Shown piece after piece: positions 33,097 to 40,791 of a DNA stretch of 52,527 nt. Positions within the stretch are counted from its first letter, which is position 1, and every line of letters begins with the position of its first letter. Source of the DNA: CALCCV01 sp964388665. Its GTDB lineage: Bacteria; Bdellovibrionota; Bdellovibrionia; Bdellovibrionales; Bdellovibrionaceae. Position numbers and translations under genes: made by a program. The stretch covers positions 1-52,527 of the forward strand of contig CAYMBJ010000023.1 in assembly GCA_964388665.1 (NCBI GenBank). The letters are read 5' to 3'. The notes under the pieces were generated by a model. That model had not been told where the DNA came from. It was given only the letters and a program-made list of their open reading frames with translations, and searched no databases.

Positions 33097-33759
33097 ATGA
33101 AGGGAATCGCAGACGAATCCGTTGGTTCAGGTTTTCAAGTTGCTAGCTTGGAGTCGGCTCGGCAATTGACTTTGGAAGTGATTCTTGAAGCTGCTGCACA
33201 AATGAAGCCCGGCGCTACCGAGGCGCAAGCCAAAGCGCTGATTCAAGAGATTCAGACCCGAAGAGGTGCGCCGAAGTCTTGGCATCCTCCACAAATTCGC
33301 TTTGGTGAAAACACCTGCCTCGCATTTGGAGTCAGTGCCGTCAACAAAGAGCCCCTTAAAAAGGATGACATATTTTTCTTTGATATTGGTCCCATATATC
33401 AAGAACACGAAGGTGATGTGGGTCGAACTTTTTGTGTGGGCGAAAATCCAGAAATGAAAAAATGCGCAAGTGATGTAGAAAAAATTTGGCACGAAGTTCG
33501 CGAGCACTGGCGCCAAACGGGCGCCACGGGAGAGGCTCTTTACGGGTTTGCTAGGCAGTGTGCCTCAAGTCATGGATGGGTTTTGCTTTTGGAATCAGCC
33601 AATGGGCACCGAATTGCAGATTTTCCTCATGCCGCCAAAAATCGTGGTTCTATTGAATCGTTTCCCAGCACACCGGCGCCAAATCGTTGGATACTCGAAA
33701 TTCAGATTCGCCATCCTGAGCTTTCTTTTGGCGCATTTTATGAGGATTTACTCAGTTAA
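33097..33759 (+). CDS. M24-family metallopeptidase-like protein
   Basis: From ATG 33097, after a strong AGGGAGGA, the product has 220 aa. It has the pita-bread fold pattern of methionine aminopeptidase/prolidase. All five metal ligands are recognisable: D96 (FFDIGP), D107 (GDVGRTF), H171 (NGHRIADFPH), E201 (ILEIQI) and E216 (AFYEDLL). It is shorter than typical MetAP (about 250) and lacks the N-terminal domain of prolidases. Whether it is a peptidase or a creatinase-like hydrolase is uncertain. An operon partner of the thiolase gene. Confidence 0.8.
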   Translation: MKGIADESVGSGFQVASLESARQLTLEVILEAAAQMKPGATEAQAKALIQEIQTRRGAPKSWHPPQIRFGENTCLAFGVSAVNKEPLKKDDIFFFDIGPIYQEHEGDVGRTFCVGENPEMKKCASDVEKIWHEVREHWRQTGATGEALYGFARQCASSHGWVLLLESANGHRIADFPHAAKNRGSIESFPSTPAPNRWILEIQIRHPELSFGAFYEDLLS

Positions 33760-33773
33760 AGAGGAGTTGGAGC

Positions 33774-34808
33774 ATGGAATTTAGATCCCTTGGACGTTCA
33801 GGCCTAAAAGTTCCCATATTGAGTTTTGGCACGGCCACCTTTGGCGGCAGCAATGAGTTTTTCAAGGCCTGGGGCAACACCCAAGTGGCGGAAGCAAAAA
33901 AGCTCGTTGATATTTGCTTAGAGGCAAATTTGAATTTATTTGATACATCCAATAGCTATTCCGACGGAAAGTCCGAAGAGATTTTGGGTGAAGCCCTCAA
34001 GGGACGTCGTAAGGATGTCTTGATCTCAACCAAAGCTTCCATTCCCATTGGTGAAGGACCAAACGACTATGGATCCTCGCGAACTCATCTTATTCGAGCC
34101 TGCGAAGAGAGTCTGCGCCGACTGGGCACTGACTACATTGATCTCTACCATATGCATATATTTGATGGGCGAACACCTATCGAAGAAACATTGCGCGCGC
34201 TTGACGATCTGGTCACTAGCGGAAAGATTCGCTATATAGCTTGCTCCAATTTTTCAGGCTGGCATCTGATGAAATCGCTAGCGATTTCTGAGAAAAACAG
34301 CTGGTCCAGGTATGTGGCCCACCAAACCTATTATTCGCTTGTGGGACGCGAGCTCGAGTGGGAACTGATGCCCTTGGCTCAAGATCAGGGAGTTGGCACC
34401 ATTGTTTGGAGCCCTCTTGCAGGCGGCGCTCTCACCGGAAAGATTCGTCGCAACACTCCCGCTCCTAAAAATAGCCGCGTGGGCACAATGGACTTTGTGC
34501 CATTTGATAAGGAGCGCCTTTTTGTAATTTTAGATGCCTTGGACGAAATCGCAAAAGAATGCAATCGCCCCGTTGCGCAAGTGGCTCTCAATTGGGTGCT
34601 ATATAGACCCACCGTTGCCTCCGTCATCATTGGCGCAAGAACCGCTGAACAGCTCAAAGATAACCTTGGTGTTTTGCAGTGGCGATTGACCGAGGACCAG
34701 GTGAAAAGACTAGACGCCGTCAGCGAAGCTCCAAAGACCTATCCCTACTGGCTGCAAGACTTTTTTCCGGACATCAATCCTTCGCCGCTTAGACAGCAAA
34801 ATCGATAG
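33774..34808 (+). CDS. aldo/keto reductase
   Basis: The 344-aa enzyme is a TIM-barrel NADPH-dependent oxidoreductase. The catalytic tetrad is visible: D57 (LFDTSNSY), Y62, K87 (LISTKAS) and the His of DLYHMHIFD. The C-terminal coenzyme-binding part has SVIIGARTAEQLKDNLG. It belongs to the group of AKRs similar to YajO/Tas; its substrate is unknown. The ATG follows GGAGTTGGAGC and lies 14 nt after the M24 gene. Confidence 0.92.
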   Translation: MEFRSLGRSGLKVPILSFGTATFGGSNEFFKAWGNTQVAEAKKLVDICLEANLNLFDTSNSYSDGKSEEILGEALKGRRKDVLISTKASIPIGEGPNDYGSSRTHLIRACEESLRRLGTDYIDLYHMHIFDGRTPIEETLRALDDLVTSGKIRYIACSNFSGWHLMKSLAISEKNSWSRYVAHQTYYSLVGRELEWELMPLAQDQGVGTIVWSPLAGGALTGKIRRNTPAPKNSRVGTMDFVPFDKERLFVILDALDEIAKECNRPVAQVALNWVLYRPTVASVIIGARTAEQLKDNLGVLQWRLTEDQVKRLDAVSEAPKTYPYWLQDFFPDINPSPLRQQNR

Positions 34809-34812
34809 ACGT

Positions 34813-35994
34813 ATGGCAATATTAAAAATAAAGTTAACCCGAAATTTGCGTCGCTCTCTCTTGCGCGGACACCCTTGGGTTTTTCGTGATTCAGTTGCTT
34901 TTTTTGGTGATGCCGCAAAAGCCGAATCCACGCACGAGCGCGCACAATTGGCCAAGGTCATTGACGACAAGGGTGATTTGGGTTGGGCCATATTTGATCC
35001 GCATGGGCCATTGGCCTTGCGCATGTTGAGTTTTGAAAAAAATCCACCGCAGTTTGGTCTTTTTGAAGAGCGTTTTGCTCGAGCATTGGCTCTGAGAAGT
35101 CATTTGAACCCTGAAGTCACCAACGCCTACCGCCTTTTTAATGGCGAAGGCGATCGCCTGCCTGGATTGGTGTGCGACGTATACGGTGGCATTGCAATTT
35201 TGCAATTTGATGGCCAGGGTTGCAATGAGTTTTGGCAAAAGGACCACATTGCCCAGTGGCTACTGACCAATACATCATGCCAATGTATTTACGAAAAGAG
35301 TCGCCGCAATTCTGAACGAACTATCGATCTTTTGGCAGGAAACGAAAGCCCCTCCGAAGTGACCATTTTGGAGAATGGTGTTCGTTTTAAGGTGAATTTG
35401 GAAAAAGGTCAGAAGACTGGATTTTTTTTAGATCAGCGAGAAAATCGCCAATTTGTGCGCACCATTTCTAAAGGAAAATCTGTATTGAATCTTTTCAGCT
35501 ATACCGGTGGCTTTTCTGTCTATGCGGGCCTTGGTGCTGCCACCAGGGTTGCAAGTCTTGATGTCTCGCGAGGGGCCATTGATACGGCAGAGGAAAACTG
35601 GCTCTTGAACGATTTGAATCCGAAAAACCACGAAGGCCTTTGTGTTGATGTTTTTGAATACCTTCGCGACCCCGGCAACAGTTGGGATCATATTTTGGTG
35701 GATCCGCCATCAATGGGTCACTCCGAAGCACAGCGCAACTTGGCCAAAGAAAAATACATTGAGCTTTTTGCTGCTGCGGCTAAGAGAGTCACTAAGGGTG
35801 GCGAGCTTTCTTTGAGCTCATGCTCGAGTCACATCTCTTTTGAAGATTTTTTTGACATCACTGCAGAGTCTCTCTCGCTAGCGCGCAGAACAGGGCGCAT
35901 TTTGCGAGTCTCAGGACAAGGACCAGATCATCCCTTCCCACACATCTGTCGTGAACTCCAATATCTCAAATACTTTTATTTGGTTCTAGATTGA
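34813..35994 (+). CDS. class I rRNA large-subunit methyltransferase (RlmI-like)
   Basis: The 393-aa protein has an N-terminal PUA domain (RRSLLRGHPWVFRDSV, IDDKGDLGWAIFDPHGPLALRML), then a central RNase-H-like part (YEKSRRNSERTIDLL, NGVRFKVNLEKGQKTGFFLDQRENR) and a Rossmann SAM domain (LNLFSYTGGFSVYAGL, LDVSRGAIDTAEEN, LVDPPSMG). E. coli RlmI makes 5-methylcytosine at position 1962 of 23S rRNA and is of the same length. The catalytic Cys appears in SSCSSHIS. Which rRNA base is modified here is inference. Last gene of its operon. Confidence 0.9.
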   Translation: MAILKIKLTRNLRRSLLRGHPWVFRDSVAFFGDAAKAESTHERAQLAKVIDDKGDLGWAIFDPHGPLALRMLSFEKNPPQFGLFEERFARALALRSHLNPEVTNAYRLFNGEGDRLPGLVCDVYGGIAILQFDGQGCNEFWQKDHIAQWLLTNTSCQCIYEKSRRNSERTIDLLAGNESPSEVTILENGVRFKVNLEKGQKTGFFLDQRENRQFVRTISKGKSVLNLFSYTGGFSVYAGLGAATRVASLDVSRGAIDTAEENWLLNDLNPKNHEGLCVDVFEYLRDPGNSWDHILVDPPSMGHSEAQRNLAKEKYIELFAAAAKRVTKGGELSLSSCSSHISFEDFFDITAESLSLARRTGRILRVSGQGPDHPFPHICRELQYLKYFYLVLD

Positions 35995-36054
35995 GTTTGA
36001 GCTTGAACTTGAGTTTGAACTTGAACTTGAGCTTCAGTCTAAGTTTAAGTTTAA
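35990..36054. repeat. hexamer-type tandem repeat between convergent genes
   Basis: About ten degenerate copies of a six-base unit (GAGTTT / GAACTT / GAGCTT) fill the whole gap between the RlmI-like gene and the leftward Smr gene. Its purine/pyrimidine pattern is regular. It is similar in kind to the repeats before icd and nadA. Confidence 0.65.
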
Positions 36055-36293
36055 AGAAAAATCACCAGGCAACCTTCATTGGCTTTACCATTGGCAAGCT
36101 TCTCAACCTGCCATGTGTATCCAGCACGTTTTAGGTACTTCATCGTAATATCGCGAACTTTGCCAGAGCCTTTTCCGGTCATGATTCTGGCGCACTTTAG
36201 ATTGGAGTTTGAAATTTGTACAAGAAATCGATCAACCGCATCTTCGACTTCATCAGCTCTAAATCCGTGTAGATCCAGGAGGTCCCTTGCCAT
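36051..36293 (-). CDS. Smr-domain protein
   Basis: From ATG 36293, six bases after AGGAG, the product has 80 aa and is almost entirely a Smr domain: LDLHGFRADEVEDAVDRFL, then MTGKGSGKVRDITMKYLKRAGY. The LDLHG and TGxGxGxLR-type motifs are the family markers. Stand-alone Smr proteins are nucleases, or ribosome-collision factors that cleave mRNA; MutS2 carries the same domain. The longer reading frame upstream has no ribosome-binding site. Confidence 0.85.
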   Translation of the reverse strand: MARDLLDLHGFRADEVEDAVDRFLVQISNSNLKCARIMTGKGSGKVRDITMKYLKRAGYTWQVEKLANGKANEGCLVIFL

Positions 36294-36362
36294 CGTATCT
36301 CCTCTGCGAGTATTCCCTCTGTAAATAGCATACGCTAGCACATTATATTTTGCCAGTGCCTG

Positions 36363-37784
36363 ATGAATCCGGTACAGACAATCATGAACAATTCTCCTTT
36401 TTCACATTTGTCTATTCGCCAAGAGGTCTCTCTCGTATTGAGCGAGCTCGCGTTTGAAAACCTCACTCCCATTCAGGAACAAAGCCTTCCAACTTTGCTG
36501 GAGGGCAAGGACATCATCGGCCAGTCAAAAACTGGGAGTGGCAAGACTCTCGCCTACGCTGTCCCACTTTTAAACAAGATCGAATTGAAACAAAAGACAC
36601 TCCAGGCGCTTGTCCTTTGCCCGACTCGGGAGCTGGCCATTCAAGTTGTCGGTGAGTTTAGAAAATTGGGACGCCGACTCGAGGGACTTCAAGTCACATC
36701 TCTGGTTGGTGGACAACCTGGTCGAGAGCAAGCCATTGCGCTAAAAAATGGCGCTCACATCGCTGTTGGCACTCCCGGACGAGTTTTGGATTTGCTAGAG
36801 CGTCGTCGCATGGACACAATGGACTTAGAGTCTCTGGTGCTGGATGAAGCCGATAAAATGCTAGATATGGGTTTCTTGCCTGAAATCGATGCCATCATTT
36901 CACGATTGCCAGAAAATCGTCAGACCCTCTTTTTTTCGGCGACTTTTCCAACCGCGATCGAAGACCTCAGTCAAAAGTATCAAAAGGAACCGACAAAGTT
37001 TGTTATTGAAGAGGGCGAAAACGAGTTGGCCAACATTGATCAGTTCTTTTATAAGTGCGATACAAATCTTAAAGAAAAACCAAATTTTCTACTGCGAGCT
37101 TTGCTACAGCATCCCGCACCAGCGACGCTGGTATTTTGTAACACCAAAGCTGCGGTGGCTGAACTTGTTGCTCTGCTTGAAAGTAAAGGCGCCAGCGCCG
37201 CCAGTCTATCTGGAGATATGGAGCAAAGGGATCGAGACCGCACTCTGACTCTCTTTCGCAATGGCAGCATCCGCGTGCTCGTGGCCACAGATGTGGCCGC
37301 GCGAGGGCTTGATATCGAAAACCTAGAGGTGGTGATCAATTATGATCTTCCGCCGCAAGTGGAAACCTACGTCCATAGAATGGGCCGCACTGGCAGAGCT
37401 GGCAAAAGTGGTGTGGCAATTTGTATTGGCACAGCCACACAGGAGTCACAAATCCTAGAGTACGAAAGGCATCTTGGAATCAAGTTTCACCGAAATGTCT
37501 TGGGCTTCAAAAATCAACATGGACTCAGTAAGGATCTGGCAACTTCTGCAATGCAGACCCTGCTCATTTTGGCAGGTCGCAAAGAGAAATTACGGCCAGG
37601 AGATTTTTTGGGCGCACTGACTGCGCAGGGCAAGGGGCTCAGCGCTAGTGAGGTCGGCAAGATTGATGTTACTGATCGAAGCACCTATGTGGCAGTTGCT
37701 GTAAATCGCGCAGAAGAGGCTCTAGAATTGTTAAAAACAAAGGGCATCAAGGGAAAGAAATTTCAGATTCGCCTGCAGAATTGA
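36363..37784 (+). CDS. dbpA: DEAD-box RNA helicase DbpA
   Basis: The 473-aa helicase has the Q motif, Walker A SKTGSGKT, PTRELA, LDEADKML (DEAD), SAT, and the C-terminal HRMGRTGRAG. Its last 75 residues are the DbpA RNA-binding domain (GRKEKLRPGDFLGALTAQGKG, KIDVTDRSTYVAVA, IKGKKFQIR), which in E. coli grips hairpin 92 of 23S rRNA. It is therefore a ribosome-assembly helicase rather than a general DEAD protein. ATG 36363 lacks a clear ribosome-binding site; ATG 36384 is an alternative. Confidence 0.92.
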   Translation: MNPVQTIMNNSPFSHLSIRQEVSLVLSELAFENLTPIQEQSLPTLLEGKDIIGQSKTGSGKTLAYAVPLLNKIELKQKTLQALVLCPTRELAIQVVGEFRKLGRRLEGLQVTSLVGGQPGREQAIALKNGAHIAVGTPGRVLDLLERRRMDTMDLESLVLDEADKMLDMGFLPEIDAIISRLPENRQTLFFSATFPTAIEDLSQKYQKEPTKFVIEEGENELANIDQFFYKCDTNLKEKPNFLLRALLQHPAPATLVFCNTKAAVAELVALLESKGASAASLSGDMEQRDRDRTLTLFRNGSIRVLVATDVAARGLDIENLEVVINYDLPPQVETYVHRMGRTGRAGKSGVAICIGTATQESQILEYERHLGIKFHRNVLGFKNQHGLSKDLATSAMQTLLILAGRKEKLRPGDFLGALTAQGKGLSASEVGKIDVTDRSTYVAVAVNRAEEALELLKTKGIKGKKFQIRLQN

Positions 37785-37785
37785 T

Positions 37786-40041
37786 CTAACGGTCCTGAAA
37801 TTGATCCTGCAATCTAGAAATGAGCTCATTGCGATTGATTGGCTTTGTCAGATGGAGATTACACCCGGCCTCCAAAGATCTCGCCGCTTCCGCAGGAAGA
37901 GCATGGGCAGTGAGTGCTAAAATGGGGTGTGAAAACCCCTGCCGACGTATTCTTCGAGTCGCTTCAAGACCGTCTATCCCCGGCATCTGAATATCCATTA
38001 AAATGCAGTCATAGTCATTTTCGAGAGCCAACGCGACTGCCTTTTCACCATCCGAGGCAATATCAATCTCGGCTCCGAGTTTATTCAAATATCGGCAAAT
38101 CAATAGGGCATTGTCTGCCGAATCTTCTGCCAGCAGAATTTTTCTTCCAGAAAACACGGCTGACTCCGTGTTTGTATCACCTCTGCCTGCGCGAACCTCC
38201 TTAGCTTTTTTTTCTGCGGGCTGAACGGAAGCTTCGACAGGAATGTAAAAACTAAAGTGACTGCCCTTGCCAGCATGACTTTCGGTCAGCACCAAATCTC
38301 CGCCCATGGCCTGAGCAATTTTTTTAGACAGTGCCAAGCCCAAACCACTGCCGCCAAACTTTCTTCCGACCGAGCCATCGCCCTGACTGAAGGGTTGAAA
38401 TAAATGCTTTTGATTTTCTGCAGAAATCCCGATTCCAGAATCCAATACATCTATAACGAGCTGGGAGCTTTTTTCTCCATAAAAATTTTGCACTTCCACA
38501 GTTAAATCAATTTTACCTTTTTCTGAAAACTTAATGGAGTTACTGATGAGATTTGTCAAAATCTGACTCACGCGCAATTTGTCAACCATGATCGCGCGAT
38601 CATGATCACCCTTAAACTGAGTCTGCAATTGAATCTGTTTGTCCTTCATTTCTGGAGCAAAGGACTGCAAAAGCTCTTCCACGAGGGAGTCAATTTGAAT
38701 AGGGCTTTTGTGGATCGGAATTTTCCCAGCTTCAAATTTTGAAAGGTCCAATATATCGTTAATTAAATGCATAAGGTGGGCTCCGTTAGTAATAATTCTC
38801 GATAAGTACTCTTGATTGACTTTGTTGCCTGGATCTTCTGAAGCAAGCATTTCAGAAAATCCCAATATTGAATTCATCGGTGTCCTGATTTCATGACTCA
38901 TATTGGCCAGAAATTGCATTTTCGCCTTGCTGGCCTGTTCGGCAATTTCTTTTGCTGCTTTTTCTCTCTCTAGGCTCTGAGCCAGTTGCAGGGTGCGTTC
39001 GTCAACTCGTCTTTCCAAATGATTTCTAGCCGCGACCAATTCCGATTCGATGCGTTTGCGATCGGTGATGTCTTGCGAAGTTCCGACGAATTTGGTCGTT
39101 TGCCCTTCTGCATTTGTGACACTGCGGCCTCGACTGTAAATGTATCGCTCTCCTTCTTTCGTCTGAACTCTAGTTTCAAACTGAAAATCTTCAGCTCTGA
39201 TAATTGCACTCTGAATGATTGATCGAATTTTTTCACGTATTTCAAGTGGTTGTCGGCTCAGGTAGGCGGTAAAGGAGGAGTCGAAATTCTCTTTTTGAAT
39301 TCCATAAATAAGGAAAAGCTCATCAGACCAGGTGATTTTATCTAGCTGTAAATCCCATTCCCAACTGCCAATTCTTGCAATTGACTGTGCTTCACGCAGT
39401 AGGGCTTCACTTTTTTTCAGCTCCTGTTCCGTTTTCCAAAGTCTATGATAGTGCGTGGCAAAGTCCTGCGACAAAGAGAGCTCCGTGCGATGCATTTCGT
39501 GAACACAGCAATAGATTGCCCCAAGAGTTATCGAGATAATTGTCAGAGCAAACGCCAGCGGCTGAGGTTCAGCTGCAGGTAGAGAAAAAAATCGATCGAT
39601 CAAATAGAATGCGGGAATGTGCGCAAATGAAAACACAAGAAAGCTGACAGAGCGATTGCGAATCTCGAGTACAGTGCCAATAACATAGAGAGCCACAAGA
39701 TCCACCGCCAAAAATGGACTGGCAGCCCCTCCGGTGTACCAGAGGCTTGCCAAGACACTCAGCCAAAAGCCGATGTAAGCTGGCCACCAATAATAATGTG
39801 GGCGAGTTCTTTGCTGTAACCAATAAAAGGATAAGGCGCAGCCAATCAGAAGAATTAGATCCGTGATCACGACAGGTGGAGCACTGTATGCCATATCTGC
39901 GATCGTGCCCACAATTGAAAAGGCAATCCCCGCTATACACAGAGTTCTGCCAACTCGATATGCGCGCTCCCGTCGCCAGAGATCCAACAGGTCTTGTGGA
40001 TCCATTTGCGCGCGGATCTCAACTTTACCCAATACAGACAT
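37786..40041 (-). CDS. membrane hybrid histidine kinase (PAS-HK-REC)
   Basis: A 751-aa hybrid kinase. Residues about 30-185 contain six hydrophobic segments with short loops. A PAS domain follows (GSWEWDLQLDKITWSDELF, about 220-330), then a coiled region, the HisKA box SHEIRTPMN, and HATPase_c (LTNLISNSIKFSEKG, DSGIGIS, GGSGLGLAL). A C-terminal receiver has the phosphoacceptor Asp in CILMDIQMPGIDGLEATRRIR. The His-to-Asp transfer inside one protein implies a phosphorelay needing a separate HPt protein. The gene stands alone; its short leader has no good ribosome-binding site. Confidence 0.88.
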   Translation of the reverse strand: MSVLGKVEIRAQMDPQDLLDLWRRERAYRVGRTLCIAGIAFSIVGTIADMAYSAPPVVITDLILLIGCALSFYWLQQRTRPHYYWWPAYIGFWLSVLASLWYTGGAASPFLAVDLVALYVIGTVLEIRNRSVSFLVFSFAHIPAFYLIDRFFSLPAAEPQPLAFALTIISITLGAIYCCVHEMHRTELSLSQDFATHYHRLWKTEQELKKSEALLREAQSIARIGSWEWDLQLDKITWSDELFLIYGIQKENFDSSFTAYLSRQPLEIREKIRSIIQSAIIRAEDFQFETRVQTKEGERYIYSRGRSVTNAEGQTTKFVGTSQDITDRKRIESELVAARNHLERRVDERTLQLAQSLEREKAAKEIAEQASKAKMQFLANMSHEIRTPMNSILGFSEMLASEDPGNKVNQEYLSRIITNGAHLMHLINDILDLSKFEAGKIPIHKSPIQIDSLVEELLQSFAPEMKDKQIQLQTQFKGDHDRAIMVDKLRVSQILTNLISNSIKFSEKGKIDLTVEVQNFYGEKSSQLVIDVLDSGIGISAENQKHLFQPFSQGDGSVGRKFGGSGLGLALSKKIAQAMGGDLVLTESHAGKGSHFSFYIPVEASVQPAEKKAKEVRAGRGDTNTESAVFSGRKILLAEDSADNALLICRYLNKLGAEIDIASDGEKAVALALENDYDCILMDIQMPGIDGLEATRRIRRQGFSHPILALTAHALPAEAARSLEAGCNLHLTKPINRNELISRLQDQFQDR

Positions 40042-40099
40042 AGACTTTTTTATCTATAATGGAAGTGACTAGCAACCAAATTGATAGTGTCTAGTCTCG

Positions 40100-40597
40100 C
40101 TAATTGATGTCGAGATGCCCCTGCTTCCCAGTGTTTGATGTTGCCCTGGCTCGATCACCGCGCAACGCGGCTTTAGCAAAGTCCGCCAATCTAACCAATG
40201 TGGATGAAGGCGATTCCCAATAATCTGCACTTTCAACGGAAACCTTTATCAGGCAGATTTCCGGATCATCAATACCACGTGGGTACCAACTCAGCAGAAA
40301 TGGGTCCCATAGTTCTTTTGCTTTGGCGCGGTCTTCGACCACCTCAGCCTCACCGCAGGCCGAGACATAGGATGAGTCATTTGCATTAGTGAACGAAACA
40401 TTCACTTGCGGTGTGACTTTGATCTGCTGGATGAGCTCTGTCGATTTGCCGGCAAAAAACCACAAATTTCCATCAAACTTGGTCTTTTGCACAGTCATTG
40501 GTCGACTGTGCAAGCTCCCATCTCGATTGCTCACGGTGGTTAGCATCGCGAATTTAACATCTTGAATCAGTTTCGCCATTTTCTGAATGTCATTCAT
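40100..40597 (-). CDS. pyridoxamine 5'-phosphate oxidase-family stress protein
   Basis: From ATG 40597, 6 nt after AAAGG, the product has 165 aa. The flavin-binding split-barrel pattern of the general stress protein 26 group is clear: MAKLIQDVKFAMLTTVSNRDGSLHSRPM, LWFFAGKSTELIQQI, VNVSFTNANDSSYVSACGEAEVV and LWDPFLLSWYPRG. These proteins bind FMN, and their substrate is generally unknown; they are often induced by stress. It is a stand-alone gene with its stop 58 nt from the start of the leftward hybrid kinase. Confidence 0.88.
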   Translation of the reverse strand: MNDIQKMAKLIQDVKFAMLTTVSNRDGSLHSRPMTVQKTKFDGNLWFFAGKSTELIQQIKVTPQVNVSFTNANDSSYVSACGEAEVVEDRAKAKELWDPFLLSWYPRGIDDPEICLIKVSVESADYWESPSSTLVRLADFAKAALRGDRARATSNTGKQGHLDIN

Positions 40598-40791
40598 ATA
40601 GGGCCTTTCGTATGGATGTTCATTGTCTACATACCCTAGAGATGCAACTCTCAGACCCAGGATCAATTGGGGCCGGAACTACGCAGTTCGCGCCTTAGGA
40701 GCTACGTCTGCGGCAGTCAGATGGTTCGTCGTCCATAGTTTCCTCAACAAACCAAAAGACAACGGGAGATTTTTCCACGTTGCCGTCCTTT

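Noticed and set aside
40740..40790. CAACG/CGTTG stem after the chimeric gene as a terminator
   Set aside because: Five-base stem and interrupted T tract; not convincing.
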